A DNA stretch of 64,000 nucleotides from JAWVFN01 sp963696625. GTDB taxonomy: Bacteria; Actinomycetota; Thermoleophilia; Solirubrobacterales; 70-9. Where the stretch lies: the NCBI GenBank assembly GCA_963696625.1, contig CAVOKZ010000005.1, positions 11,454-75,453 of the forward strand. The letters are read 5' to 3'. The translations under genes were made by a program, and so were the position numbers. Positions 34,952 through 42,963 of the stretch are shown piece by piece. The stretch's first letter is position 1, and each line of letters begins with the position of its first letter. The notes beneath the pieces are model-generated. The model saw only the letters and a list, made by a program, of their open reading frames with translations, was not told the DNA's origin and did not search any database.

Positions 34952-35569
34952 TCAGCGCGGATCGCTCACGGTGCGAACGAAATTGCCTTGGGAGACCGAC
35001 CAACTGTTCTGAAGCCCGCCGTCCGCGGCCGGCCCCCAGGCACCGGCAAGCGCCGTATCGAAGTCGAGTTCTCGCAGGTCAATCTCGCCGAGCTCACGAA
35101 ACGCCGGCGTTCCCCGAGCCGCCGAGAAACCGCTGGCAATCTCGACCGCTTTCGCGGAGATCACGGCGGCCCCGAACCCGGTCAGACGGTCGTTCTTCTC
35201 GAAGGCGTGATCGAGGAAGTCGGTGTCCTCCGACGGGACAGGGAAGTGTTGTTTCACAAGACCCCGATACTCGTCCGGCAGGTCATCGAGGGCTCGGGCA
35301 ACGGCGATCGTCAGAATGACGGCCGCCCGGGCGCCCCCAGTTGCAGTCAAATCCTTATCTACTCGGCGCTTCGCCTTTCGGCCTCCCTCGCCGCGGCAGA
35401 GCACCTCAATCGAGCTAAAGAGCAGAATGAACCCGGAGTTGTAGACAAGCGCGTGAGCGACCTCCGCTGGCGTTTGGGGATCAAACTTCGACTCGTACTC
35501 GACCCCGGCCTGAGTTTCGAGTGTTTGAGCGATATCGGCCTGCGGAGGGTCAGGTCTTGCGTGCGACAT
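34952..35569 (-). CDS. Hypothetical protein; start codon lies in a dispersed repeat
   Basis: 205 residues, no family recognised. It is a mixed alpha protein with VAHALVYNSGFILLFSSIEV, a Lys/Arg patch GRKAKRRVDKD, ARAAVILTIAVARALDDLPD and GLVKQHFPVPSEDTDFLDHA. The only ATG (35569) is inside the palindromic repeat at 35547-35601. The first ten residues are therefore repeat-encoded, and the original start may have been lost. Function unknown. Confidence 0.5.
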   Translation of the reverse strand: MSHARPDPPQADIAQTLETQAGVEYESKFDPQTPAEVAHALVYNSGFILLFSSIEVLCRGEGGRKAKRRVDKDLTATGGARAAVILTIAVARALDDLPDEYRGLVKQHFPVPSEDTDFLDHAFEKNDRLTGFGAAVISAKAVEIASGFSAARGTPAFRELGEIDLRELDFDTALAGAWGPAADGGLQNSWSVSQGNFVRTVSDPR

Positions 35570-35601
35570 TCACGCGGCCTTCTGCATTCAAGACCTGACC
35601 C
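35547..35601 (+). repeat. Dispersed palindromic repeat
   Basis: Begins GGGTCAGGTCTTGCGTGC and ends GCATTCAAGACCTGACCC, with centre CGACATTCACGCGGCCTT. It separates the hypothetical gene from the integrase fragment. Confidence 0.8.
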
Positions 35602-35949
35602 CATTTGTCTCTCGCGCGGCTGAGCGACCGCGGCGAGCACGTCAGCGACGACGACCTCGTCTTCCGAGGGTCGCGCGGCCATGTCACGGCCCAGAGGCTC
35701 GGCTACCGCTACAAGGCCGCGCTGAAGAAGGCCGGCCTCCGCGAGCTGCGGTTCCACGACCTGCGCCACACCTTCGGGATGATCGCGATCAACCGCGCCG
35801 ACATCCTCCAGGTCCAGGCCTGGATGGGCCACGCCGAGATCAAGACGACCCAGCGCTACCTCCATTACAAGAGCCGCGAGAACGAGGCTGCGCTCTTGTC
35901 TGGCGCATTGGCCGCGGCAGCTCCCGAGGATCTGCGCTCAGCGGCATGA
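35602..35949 (+). pseudogene. Tyrosine recombinase, C-terminal fragment
   Basis: About 114 residues of an integrase catalytic domain: DDLVFRGSRGHVTAQRLGYR, then LRFHDLRHTFGMIAI (HxxR), WMGHAEIKTTQRYLHY (GH and the nucleophilic Tyr). The DNA-binding domain and first catalytic Arg are missing. The upstream border is exactly the palindromic repeat. It is a relic of an earlier integrative element and cannot be active. Confidence 0.85.
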
Positions 35950-35981
35950 GCCCCACGACGCGTCGCTACGATTGGAGGGCG

Positions 35982-36176
35982 ATGAAGAAGACCGACAACA
36001 CCTATTTCGATCCCGATGCCCTCATGCGCGCCAAGCAGGCGTCGCGCGCTGCCGACGAACGCGCTCTGGCGTCCGGGGAAATGTCGGTGGCCGAGATGAG
36101 GCGGAAGAACGATGTGTTTGCACCTCTCGCCCGACGGTCTCGGATCAACCTCTCTGCTTCGCGCTCACTGAGCTAG
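35982..36176 (+). CDS. Small protein upstream of a nucleotidyltransferase (candidate antitoxin)
   Basis: 64 residues, MKKTDNTYFDPDALMRAKQA, with a charged helix AADERALASGEMSVAEMRRK and an Arg-rich tail. A GGAGGG ribosome-binding site precedes ATG 35982. It ends 6 bp before a nucleotidyltransferase-fold gene, so the two are probably one operon of the antitoxin-toxin type. No family recognised. Confidence 0.55.
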   Translation: MKKTDNTYFDPDALMRAKQASRAADERALASGEMSVAEMRRKNDVFAPLARRSRINLSASRSLS

Positions 36177-36182
36177 CACCCA

Positions 36183-36959
36183 ATGCCGGAGCCACCACCT
36201 CTCCCGCCCGGGGAGTTGGAGCGCGTCCTCGGCCGACTGGAGTCGCTCGTCAGCGAACGCCGAGTTGTCTTGGTCGGCGGGGGAGCTGTGGCCTTCTGGG
36301 CGCAATTCCTGAGCCGCCCGGGGCTCCGGCTCCCGGTCGTCGTCACCAGTGACATTGATGTCGAGGGCGCCAGGACGACAGCTCAGCGGGCCGGAAAGCT
36401 CCTTGACGGGAGAGTCACGCTTCCCAAACCTGGACGACGGACTCCCCTAACCGGCGTCGTGACATTCCTCGACTCTCGTGGCCACGAACGCCGGCTTGAC
36501 TTCATCGAATCGCCGCGGGGGCTCACCGCGCAGGACGTCCGCGAGACGGCGGTCCAGGTGACAACAACCATTTCCCGAGGCGGGGGTGAGATCACATTCT
36601 GGGCGATGCATCCCGAGCGCTCGATGGAGAGCCGCGTATACAACGTGGTCGAGCTGCGCCGGACCGGTGCGATCTCACTGGACCAGCTGAAGGCGTCGAT
36701 CGTCAGCGCCCAGGAGTTTTCCGCGGTGGTCCTTGCGGATCGGTCGCTTTCAGAGCGGGCCCGCCGCCGCGCAGTCCTCGACTTGAACGAGCGAGTCTTC
36801 AGAAAGTGCCGTTCGGACGGCTCCTTTCAGGCCGTGTACAAGAAGCACGGAATCGATCCCTTCGAAGCCGTACTCGTTGACCCTCGGCTCCCAAAGGAGT
36901 TCCGGGAGAAGCGATATCCGCAGATGGTCGAGGCGCTCGATCGCGTCCGAGGCGGATGA
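36183..36959 (+). CDS. Nucleotidyltransferase-fold protein (AbiEii-like)
   Basis: 258 residues. The fold signature is visible as RRVVLVGGGAVAFWAQFL followed by VTSDIDVEG (the G-G..D-x-D pattern), with a third acidic strand in HERRLDFIESP. The C-terminal half is helical and basic. It resembles AbiEii-like/DUF-type toxins that transfer nucleotides to tRNA or proteins. It lies just after a small candidate antitoxin and just before an HTH gene. Confidence 0.7.
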   Translation: MPEPPPLPPGELERVLGRLESLVSERRVVLVGGGAVAFWAQFLSRPGLRLPVVVTSDIDVEGARTTAQRAGKLLDGRVTLPKPGRRTPLTGVVTFLDSRGHERRLDFIESPRGLTAQDVRETAVQVTTTISRGGGEITFWAMHPERSMESRVYNVVELRRTGAISLDQLKASIVSAQEFSAVVLADRSLSERARRRAVLDLNERVFRKCRSDGSFQAVYKKHGIDPFEAVLVDPRLPKEFREKRYPQMVEALDRVRGG

Positions 36960-36996
36960 TTACAAGCATGTTATCGTCCTCCGAAAGGAGATATCG

Positions 36997-37377
36997 ATGC
37001 CTAAGGATCGACTGATTTCCCATGATGAGGTCCTCGCAGAGGAGCTCAAGGACCCTGGGTTCCGCGCCCAGTGGGAGAGCACTGCCCTGGCCCGCTGGCT
37101 CGCGGTCGAGGTCGCGCACTACCGCGCCGAGCACGCGCTCTCGCAGCGCGCTCTTGCCGACCAGCTCGACGTCCACCAGTCGGATGTCGCTCGGATGGAG
37201 TCGGGCGAGCACACGCCCACCCTCGATCGCCTGGTCCGCGTTGCGAGCGGCCTTGGGATCGAGTTGATGATCGACATCCACCCGCAGGGTCGAGAGGCGA
37301 AGCTTCCGAAGAAGACCGCCGCTCGCCGCAACTCCTTCACCGCCGGCGGCTGCGAAGTCGTCGTCGCGACTGCCTAA
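36997..37377 (+). CDS. XRE-family HTH protein (HigA-like antitoxin)
   Basis: 126 residues. N-terminal LISHDEVLAEELKDPGFRAQ WE.. precedes the helix-turn-helix YRAEHALSQRALADQLDVHQ and SDVARMESGEHTPTLDRLVR, as in HigA-type antitoxins fused to a short RelB-like lead. Start ATG 36997 has AAAGGAG 6 nt upstream. No RelE/HigB toxin adjoins it, so it may work with the preceding nucleotidyltransferase or be an orphan. Confidence 0.7.
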   Translation: MPKDRLISHDEVLAEELKDPGFRAQWESTALARWLAVEVAHYRAEHALSQRALADQLDVHQSDVARMESGEHTPTLDRLVRVASGLGIELMIDIHPQGREAKLPKKTAARRNSFTAGGCEVVVATA

Positions 37378-37404
37378 GCGACCACGAGCCGCACGGTCTC
37401 CACA

Positions 37405-37458
37405 GGGTCAGGTCTTGCATGCGACATTCACGCGGCCTGCTGCATTCAAGACCTGACC
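37405..37458 (+). repeat. Dispersed palindromic repeat
   Basis: Begins GGGTCAGGTCTTGCATGC and ends GCATTCAAGACCTGACC, with centre GACATTCACGCGGCCTGC. Nearly identical to the copy at 35547. Confidence 0.8.
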
Positions 37459-37578
37459 AGATTGTCTCCGATGAGGGCGACTAGGCTCGGATCAGTTCGC
37501 TGAGGTGCTCTCAGTTGGCTTCGAAGTCGTGGGTTGGACGCAAGGTTCGACGCAAGGTTTGCCCGGGGTTATGCCGCC

Positions 37579-37584
37579 TATGAT
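37579..37584 (+). promoter_or_regulatory. -10 element of the second nucleotidyltransferase operon
   Basis: Perfect TATGAT ending 7 nt before ATG 37592. Confidence 0.55.
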
Positions 37585-37591
37585 CCGCCGT

Positions 37592-37765
37592 ATGGATCAA
37601 GCTGCGCCCGCGGATAAGACGCCGGTTGCTCGGGTGAGCTCGGCTACGCACGCGCTGAGACCGGCCGAGCGGCTGGACCGAGTTCGGCACTACGTCCTGA
37701 TGATGCGCGACCTGCGTGAGTCCAACGGAATTGCCCGTGCCTCCGCATCCCAGCACGCCCGCTGA
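37592..37765 (+). CDS. Small protein preceding a nucleotidyltransferase (candidate antitoxin)
   Basis: 57 residues: MDQAAPADKTPVARVSSATH, then a helix AERLDRVRHYVLMMRDLRES and a short tail. ATG 37592 follows TATGAT by 7 nt; ATG 37571 and 37580 are in frame but would start within or before that box. It overlaps the next gene, the usual layout of a two-gene toxin-antitoxin operon. No family recognised. Confidence 0.5.
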   Translation: MDQAAPADKTPVARVSSATHALRPAERLDRVRHYVLMMRDLRESNGIARASASQHAR

Positions 37766-38267
37766 TCCGCGCGAGATCGTCCGCGCCCTTGCTGACGCCG
37801 GCGTGGAGTACGTGGTCGTAGGCGGCTGGGCCGCCGTGACCTACGGCGTGGACCGGGCGACCTTTGATCTCGACATCGTCGTTTCAGCGTCCGAATCAAA
37901 TGTGCGCGCTCTGTCCTCGGCGCTCTCCGGTCTCGGCGCTCGCCGCGATCTCGGCGCCGGCATCAGCGAAGAGTTCGCTCTCAAGGCTCCTGGGACCCTG
38001 CTCGCCGGTCCCGTTCGGTTGCTCACGGACGAGGGCCCCGTCGACATCCTCACGCAGGTACCCGGCTCTTCATTTGAGGAGCTGCGCTCTGACGCGCGAC
38101 TCGCCGCGTTCGGAGATGGCACCGAGTTTGTGATCGCGTCAAAGCCCGCCCTGGAGAAACTGAAGTCAGCGATGGCGAATCAGGCCGATCCAGCTCGCGG
38201 GGGCCGCGACAGCGCGGACCTCGAGCAGCTTCGGAGTCTCCCTGACCCGGAGCTGCCCTCGGCGTAG
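37716..38267 (+). CDS. Nucleotidyltransferase-fold protein (DUF6036-like toxin)
   Basis: 183 residues. GVEYVVVGGWAAVTYGVDRA followed by TFDLDIVVS gives the GG..DxD nucleotidyltransferase signature, with a third acidic strand in DEGPVDILTQ. The C-terminus has the family ending (VIASKPALEKLKSAM, then RDSADLEQLRSL). It closely matches the tail kept at 25146-25331. Start GTG 37716 or GTG 37737. It is probably a toxin whose partner is the overlapping 57-residue protein. Confidence 0.75.
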   Translation: MSPTELPVPPHPSTPADPREIVRALADAGVEYVVVGGWAAVTYGVDRATFDLDIVVSASESNVRALSSALSGLGARRDLGAGISEEFALKAPGTLLAGPVRLLTDEGPVDILTQVPGSSFEELRSDARLAAFGDGTEFVIASKPALEKLKSAMANQADPARGGRDSADLEQLRSLPDPELPSA

Positions 38268-38340
38268 TCGCCCGCTCTCTTGACGCGGATCGAGAATCCG
38301 CGTGTTTCCGGCGATCAAAAAGCGCCGATTCGACAAATGG

Positions 38341-38394
38341 GGGTCAGGTCTTGAATGCAACAGGCCGCGTGAATGTCGGATGCAAGACCTGACC
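38341..38394 (-). repeat. Dispersed palindromic repeat, inverted orientation
   Basis: The same family read on the opposite strand: GGGTCAGGTCTTGAATGC, centre ACAGGCCGCGTGAATGTC, and the GCAAGACCTGACCC end. Confidence 0.8.
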
Positions 38395-38408
38395 CGTGCA
38401 GGCAGAGA

Positions 38409-38449
38409 TGCAACAGGCCGCGTGAATGTCGGATGCAAGACCTGACCCC
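38409..38449 (-). repeat. Dispersed palindromic repeat, partial tandem copy
   Basis: Follows the previous copy after a 14-bp spacer containing GTGCAGGCAG. It lacks the left end and keeps ATGCAACAGGCCGCG through CAAGACCTGACCCC. Confidence 0.75.
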
Positions 38450-38478
38450 GTGCAGGCATTCACATTCCAGACCCGTTG

Positions 38479-39237
38479 TCAGGGTGAAGGATTCGCGGAG
38501 GCCGGCGCCGGCGCCGTCGGCGCGCGCTCCTGCGTTTCGAGCTGGTTGACCAGCGCCGTGTCGGGGACGCGGATCATGCCCCGGGTCGGGCGGTCGAGGT
38601 CGTTGATGACGACGAGAAGCCAGGCCACGAGGGCACCGGCGAGGATCAGGGCGGGGACGCCGCGCCCGATCAGCGTCAGGTAGGCGCCGAGCAGCCCGAG
38701 GGCGAGGGCGGCGCCAAACAGCTCGAGCAGGAAGACGGCCGTCGGCACCCGGTTGTTGACCCCCGCGAGGCGCGTCCCCTGGGCGTCGATCATCTCGTTG
38801 AGGGTCTCGACGTAGAGCCGCGGCGCGCTCGCTTCCGGGGCGTCGTTGAGCGCCTCGCCGGCCTGCCTCCAGAGCCGGCGCTGGATCTCCTCCTCGGCCG
38901 CAGTGGCCTCGCGCTCGGCGTCGCTGCCCGGCTGGTGATCGGCGAAGTCGACGGCGGTCTCGGTGTAGTTCTGGAGCAGGGTGAGCGACCGGCTGCGTTG
39001 GGGCTCCTCCAGCGTCTGCGCCCGCAGCCAGGTGGTCCCGATCGCGTTGGCTTCGTCGACGACAGCCGAGCGGCGGTCGTCGTAGCGGGTGACGGCGAGC
39101 GAGAGCCCAAAGGCGAGGATCAGCCCGACCACGCCGAGCAGCGCCCCCTGGAGCACCCCGAACGGCTCGCTGAGGCTGTCGGACAGATGCTGGATCCGCC
39201 GGCCGATGAGCACGCCGAGGCCCATCCCGCCGAGCAC
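38479..39237 (-). CDS. DUF4239-type membrane protein, 5' end uncertain
   Basis: 252 residues from GTG 39237. Four hydrophobic segments lie near residues 1-15, 28-48, 165-185 and 192-212, with a long helical cytosolic part between (EANAIGTTWLRAQTLEEPQR). This is the bestrophin-like DUF4239 pattern. The frame stays open for 18 more codons (LLLFKLDSWLIDLVIFAVV) back to a CTG at 39291, which follows a TAGGCT box by 9 nt. The upstream TAG lies beside the tRNA fragment, so the natural 5' end may have been cut by the insertion there. Confidence 0.65.
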   Translation of the reverse strand: MLGGMGLGVLIGRRIQHLSDSLSEPFGVLQGALLGVVGLILAFGLSLAVTRYDDRRSAVVDEANAIGTTWLRAQTLEEPQRSRSLTLLQNYTETAVDFADHQPGSDAEREATAAEEEIQRRLWRQAGEALNDAPEASAPRLYVETLNEMIDAQGTRLAGVNNRVPTAVFLLELFGAALALGLLGAYLTLIGRGVPALILAGALVAWLLVVINDLDRPTRGMIRVPDTALVNQLETQERAPTAPAPASANPSP

Positions 39238-39309
39238 GACGGCAAAGATGACGAGGTCGATGAGCCAGCTGTCGAGCTTGAAGAGGAGCAGGTTGCGAGC
39301 AGCCTACGC

Positions 39310-39352
39310 ATGCCGGAGGAGGGACTCGAACCCCCGACACGCGGATTATGAT
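39310..39352 (-). repeat. 43-bp direct repeat, copy 1: 3' part of a CAT-anticodon tRNA (att site)
   Basis: Identical to 46690-46732. On the minus strand it contains CATAA of the anticodon loop, TCCGC, variable GTGTC, the T-arm GGGGG TTCGAGT CCCTC and acceptor CTCCGGC-A, that is, tRNA-Met or tRNA-Ile2. The 5' half of the tRNA is absent. Left border of a 7.4-kb integrated element. Confidence 0.85.
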
Positions 39353-39500
39353 CGAAGACACGCAGGGGTCAGAACGGCCTGGGGACGGCTCTCAGGCAAG
39401 GGGAGATCAGCTCAGTTCGGCAACTCAGCCTGAGTTGGGTGCGAAATCGGGTGCGAAATCTCGGCGACGTAAAAAGAAGCGCCGGCGCGCATCCGGCTAA
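39353..39500 (+). other. Detached integrase C-terminal tail
   Basis: In the reading phase of the integrase through the 43-bp repeat, this stretch is open for 49 codons and ends TAA at 39498-39500. It encodes PELGAKSGAKSRRRKKKRRR-like basic sequence. If the element excised, this tail would join the integrase gene. The following 39501-39716 holds no gene; a ribosome-binding site for the next gene lies at its end. Confidence 0.5.
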
Positions 39501-39716
39501 CGGCGTCCGCGCCGCCGGCCGTCAGGCAATGAAGCAACGCCACAAGAACGGGAACCACAGCCGGTCTATGAATCCGTGGCTGCGAGGTCGGCCCAGGTCC
39601 GGCGCGAACTCGTAACGCGGGCGACTAACCAGTTCCCACCGATGCAAGTAGGCTCGCATCCCTCGGCTGATGGTCGAGTCTTTGACAACACAGACCCACT
39701 CGTTTCGGAGGCTTCA

Positions 39717-40820
39717 ATGCCGGTTCCTGATTTCACGCAGCGCCTAGATGAGCGGGGGATCCCGATCGGCGAAATCCTCCTGGATCCGAACAACCCGCGG
39801 CTTTCATTGCCGACCAGTGAGACGACTCCCGAGGAGCGGATCGGCGAGGAGGGAGTGCAGACGGCAACGTTGCGACGGCTAAATCGTGGGCGGTTCGATA
39901 TGGACGGACTCCGCTCGTCGATTAGGAAGTCTGGGCTCTTGCCAATAGACAAGATCGTTGTACGTCCTCTGGGCGAGGGCGGGCAGTTTGTCGTTGTGGA
40001 GGGGAACCGACGTATCGGTGCGATTAAGACCCTGTTGCAGCAGCATGCCGACGGCGATATCACTCTGGATGCGGACGTCTTAGAGTCGATAGAAGAGCCC
40101 GTTGTGCTTGTGCTCGAGGAAGGCGATACGGCACAAGCGCATCTCGATCAATGGGTGATCCAGGGCATCCGTCACATTACTGGGATCCGTGAGTGGGGTG
40201 GGTATCAGGCCGCGCGAACCATTCAGACACTGATCCGGGATCTCGACTACGAGGAGCGAGGGGTCGCCGACGCCCTGAACTTGAGCATTCAGCGCGTGCG
40301 TCGTTCACTTCGTGTGCTCTCGGCTTTGGAGCAGATGCAGGAGGACGACGAGTTCGGCGAGTTCGCCTCTCCCGAGCTGTACGCATTCTTCGACGAGGTC
40401 GTAAAGCGACCGAAGGTTCGGGATTGGATCGGTTGGGATGACACCAACTACCGATTCACGAATGAGGATCGCGCGCGGATGCTCTACTCGTGGATAGCCG
40501 TCGACGATGAGCTTGAGGATGATCCGCCGCGCAGGCTTTCGACGTCAAGTGACGTGAGAGCGCTCGATCCGGTGTTGGACAGCGCACAAGCGTTGGATGT
40601 TCTGAACACGCCTGGGCACCGGATTAGCGAGGCGCTACGGATCGCGGAGCCCGAACGAGAGCCTGAATGGCGAGCGCCCCTAGAGCGCGCGGTTACAGCG
40701 CTCCGCGCCATTCCTGCGAGTGTCCTTGAGGAGCTTTCCGCCGACGATCAAGCGTTGATCGAAACTGTCCGCGATATCGCGGCCCGACGTTTGGAGCAGG
40801 CGGCAAGGCTTAGGGACTGA
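39717..40820 (+). CDS. ParB/sulfiredoxin-fold N-terminal domain protein
   Basis: 367 residues. The N-terminal domain has IGEILLDPNNPRLSLP, LRSSIRKSGLLPIDKIVV and QFVVVEGNRRIGAIKTLL, the ParB box that in related proteins binds CTP or acts as a nuclease. A helix-turn-helix-like region follows (RGVADALNLSIQRVRRSLRV), then a helical C-terminal domain without a recognised family. ATG 39717 with GGAGG upstream is preferred over an earlier in-frame ATG at 39576. Its TGA overlaps the ATG of the Mrr-like gene, so the two are a unit. Confidence 0.75.
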   Translation: MPVPDFTQRLDERGIPIGEILLDPNNPRLSLPTSETTPEERIGEEGVQTATLRRLNRGRFDMDGLRSSIRKSGLLPIDKIVVRPLGEGGQFVVVEGNRRIGAIKTLLQQHADGDITLDADVLESIEEPVVLVLEEGDTAQAHLDQWVIQGIRHITGIREWGGYQAARTIQTLIRDLDYEERGVADALNLSIQRVRRSLRVLSALEQMQEDDEFGEFASPELYAFFDEVVKRPKVRDWIGWDDTNYRFTNEDRARMLYSWIAVDDELEDDPPRRLSTSSDVRALDPVLDSAQALDVLNTPGHRISEALRIAEPEREPEWRAPLERAVTALRAIPASVLEELSADDQALIETVRDIAARRLEQAARLRD

Positions 40821-41737
40821 TGAGCCGGCATCAAAGGATCGCTGCGCACATCGCGCGGAGATCGTTTGATCCTCCCGACGCATTTGGCGGTGACCACGGA
40901 GCCGAACTAAGGGATCTCGTTCAAGAGCTTTGCGATCCCGAAGACTCGACTTGGGCCTTCGAAGATGGTCAGGAGCAGAGGCTTGCCACCGTCGGCGCGA
41001 ACCTAAGCCTCGTGCTGGCTGGGTATGAGTCTCGTCGCATGACCCCGCCCCTAGTGGTGGCGGGCGACGCTCCAACCTTCTTTCGTTTCTTTGCGTTTGT
41101 GCGTGAGGGAGACGAACCTGAGATGCGGGATCGTCGAGCTCGGTTCCGACTCCACAATGAACTGGAGTCGCTTCTACACGAGCTGGACCCAGATGAGTTT
41201 GAGAGATTGTGTGGCCGCGTCCTGGATGAGATCGGGTGCACGACGAGCCACGTCACGAGGAGCACGATCGACCTTGGCGCTGACTTTTTCGGTCGCCTTC
41301 CAGCAGAGCCCACAGGAGACGATCCCTTCAGCATTTCGAGGCGCGCGCGCGTCGTCGGAGACCTCACGATCATGCTGTTCGGTCAAGCCAAGCGTTATGT
41401 CGAGTACAGCAAGATCACCCTCGACATGGTCAAGAGTGTCGAGCCCACCTGGGCCGACATCCTGAGGCGCAAACTCGACGGAAACCTTCCGCAGCATCTC
41501 GAGGACGGATTGGCGGCCGTCGGCTGGGCCGCTGGTGACGCCGTTCGCCTGATGTACGTGACGACGTCGGGGTTTACGGAGCCCGCGCTCGAATACGTCC
41601 GCGCGGCCGGCATGATCACGCTCGACGGCGAGCAGCTGACGCAGCTACTGCTTGACGATGAGCAGGTGGTCAATCGGGAAGGCGATGGTTCTTACGTCAC
41701 CAGCCGGGAGTTACTCGCCGCATTTTGCGCTGGTTAG
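40820..41737 (+). CDS. Mrr-like PD-(D/E)XK restriction endonuclease
   Basis: 305 residues. The nuclease domain lies at about residues 120-270: LDPDEFERLCGRVLDEIGCT, STIDLGADFFG (catalytic Asp), a strand ending LTIMLFGQAKRYV (QxK motif of Mrr-type enzymes), and RLMYVTTSGFTEPALEYVRA. The N-terminal 110 residues are an unassigned helical domain. Mrr-like enzymes cut modified DNA. It is translationally coupled to the ParB-like gene and convergent with the methyltransferase gene, so it may be a separate defence unit from the NotI-type system. Confidence 0.8.
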   Translation: MSRHQRIAAHIARRSFDPPDAFGGDHGAELRDLVQELCDPEDSTWAFEDGQEQRLATVGANLSLVLAGYESRRMTPPLVVAGDAPTFFRFFAFVREGDEPEMRDRRARFRLHNELESLLHELDPDEFERLCGRVLDEIGCTTSHVTRSTIDLGADFFGRLPAEPTGDDPFSISRRARVVGDLTIMLFGQAKRYVEYSKITLDMVKSVEPTWADILRRKLDGNLPQHLEDGLAAVGWAAGDAVRLMYVTTSGFTEPALEYVRAAGMITLDGEQLTQLLLDDEQVVNREGDGSYVTSRELLAAFCAG

Positions 41738-41764
41738 GTGGGGTTCGACGCGAAATTAATGGCT

Positions 41765-42901
41765 CTACGCCGCTTTGGGCATGGTCGCTTCAGCGCCCGA
41801 GCTCAGCGCAATTTGACCCCGGATTGATTTGGCGATCACTTCGCCTAAGACTGGCGGGACTGCATCGCCGACGACTCGGTAGCCGTTCACGAATGTCTTG
41901 TCGAACTCGTACCAATCGGGGAAAGTCTGGATTCGAGCAGCCTCGCGAACGGTGATCTGCCGCGGCTCGTCCGGATGGAGAGATTGGTGCGAGCTGTTCT
42001 TCTGCCCCGAGCCGTTCGCCTTCGGTTTCCCCTGTGCTCGAATCGTCTTGGCTGGTTGGTCCCAGAGAAGTCGGTCGCGCTTGTAGAGCGGATTGCGTTT
42101 CCCGGGCTCAGTCGCGCGAAAGCTCTCGATAACGGCTTCCGAGTAGCGCCTCGCTACGTGGTTGGGAACGTCCGGAATCTCTCCGTAAGGCGCCGCCTCA
42201 GGAAGATCGCCTATCGCGTCGCGAACGGTCTGCCACGGTGAGAGGAGCCCAGCATCCCCGAGTAACCCAATTGCCTCGACGTTTCCGTGAGTCGGCTCAG
42301 GAAAGTCAAGGGCCTTTGTTCCTCGGTGCCCAATCACGATTAGCCGGTGTCGATGTTGTGGGACCCCATAATCAGCGGCATCAATTACTCGCCAACTCAG
42401 GGCGTAGCCAGCGGACGAAAGGGCGTCAAGGATTTCGTCGAGTGCTCCGCCTCTCGCTCCGTCGGCACCTGGAGCACTCAGGATTCCCCTCACGTTCTCG
42501 AATATGAATGCTGTCGGTTGCGCGTAGTCAAGGACACGAACGTAGTCCTCGAAGAGTTGGCCAGTCGCCGATTGCAGGCCTTCGCGCTGGCCGGCTACTG
42601 AGAACGTGACGCAAGGCGGGCCGCCCACCAAAAGATCAGCCTGTTCCGGCACCAGATCCGCGCTTCGAAGGATTTCAATCTCGGAAAAGTCTCTGATGTC
42701 TCCTTCTAGTACCTGGCAGCCGTCGAGATATATGTGCCCTCCGACTGATGTCCGCGATTCTTGGTTTCGTCGCAATGCCTGGCAGGCGTACTTCTCCCAT
42801 TCGACGGCAACTCGGGTCCGGAAGCCGGCGCGGGCGATTCCGAGGTCTAGGCCACCGCCACCTGAGAACAAGGAAATTGCCGTTGGTTCACGAGTCATCA
42901 T
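41765..42901 (-). CDS. DNA (cytosine-5)-methyltransferase
   Basis: A 378-residue C5 methyltransferase with motifs in order: I (SLFSGGGGLDLGIARAG), IV (GGPPCVTFSVAGQREG, catalytic Cys), VI (FIFENVRGIL), VIII (DYGVPQHRHRLIVIG), the variable target-recognition region, then IX-X (RITVREAARIQTFPDWYEF and GDAVPPVLGEVIAKSI-like). It would protect host DNA from the neighbouring NotI-type nuclease. NotI itself is partnered by a cytosine methyltransferase. It is divergent from the controller gene across a 62-bp operator region. Confidence 0.95.
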   Translation of the reverse strand: MMTREPTAISLFSGGGGLDLGIARAGFRTRVAVEWEKYACQALRRNQESRTSVGGHIYLDGCQVLEGDIRDFSEIEILRSADLVPEQADLLVGGPPCVTFSVAGQREGLQSATGQLFEDYVRVLDYAQPTAFIFENVRGILSAPGADGARGGALDEILDALSSAGYALSWRVIDAADYGVPQHRHRLIVIGHRGTKALDFPEPTHGNVEAIGLLGDAGLLSPWQTVRDAIGDLPEAAPYGEIPDVPNHVARRYSEAVIESFRATEPGKRNPLYKRDRLLWDQPAKTIRAQGKPKANGSGQKNSSHQSLHPDEPRQITVREAARIQTFPDWYEFDKTFVNGYRVVGDAVPPVLGEVIAKSIRGQIALSSGAEATMPKAA

Positions 42902-42910
42902 TGTTTGCAG

Positions 42911-42932
42911 TGTAGACAGCCGTCTGTAGACA
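42911..42932. promoter_or_regulatory. Operator between the methyltransferase and controller genes
   Basis: TGTAGACA occurs at 42911-42918 and 42925-42932 with GCCGTC between. The centre also has partial dyad symmetry. This is a likely binding site for the controller protein, adjusting methylase before nuclease expression. Confidence 0.55.
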
Positions 42933-42963
42933 AATAGTCACGGTTTGAGTCAGTTTCTGACGA

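Noticed and set aside
38341..38449. Two closely spaced repeat units resembling the start of a CRISPR array
   Set aside because: Only two units, one incomplete, with a 14-bp spacer. Other copies are dispersed and inverted, and no cas genes are present.
39310..39352. Functional tRNA-Met genes at 39.3 and 46.7 kb
   Set aside because: Both copies contain only the anticodon loop to the 3' end, with unrelated sequence where the 5' half should be.
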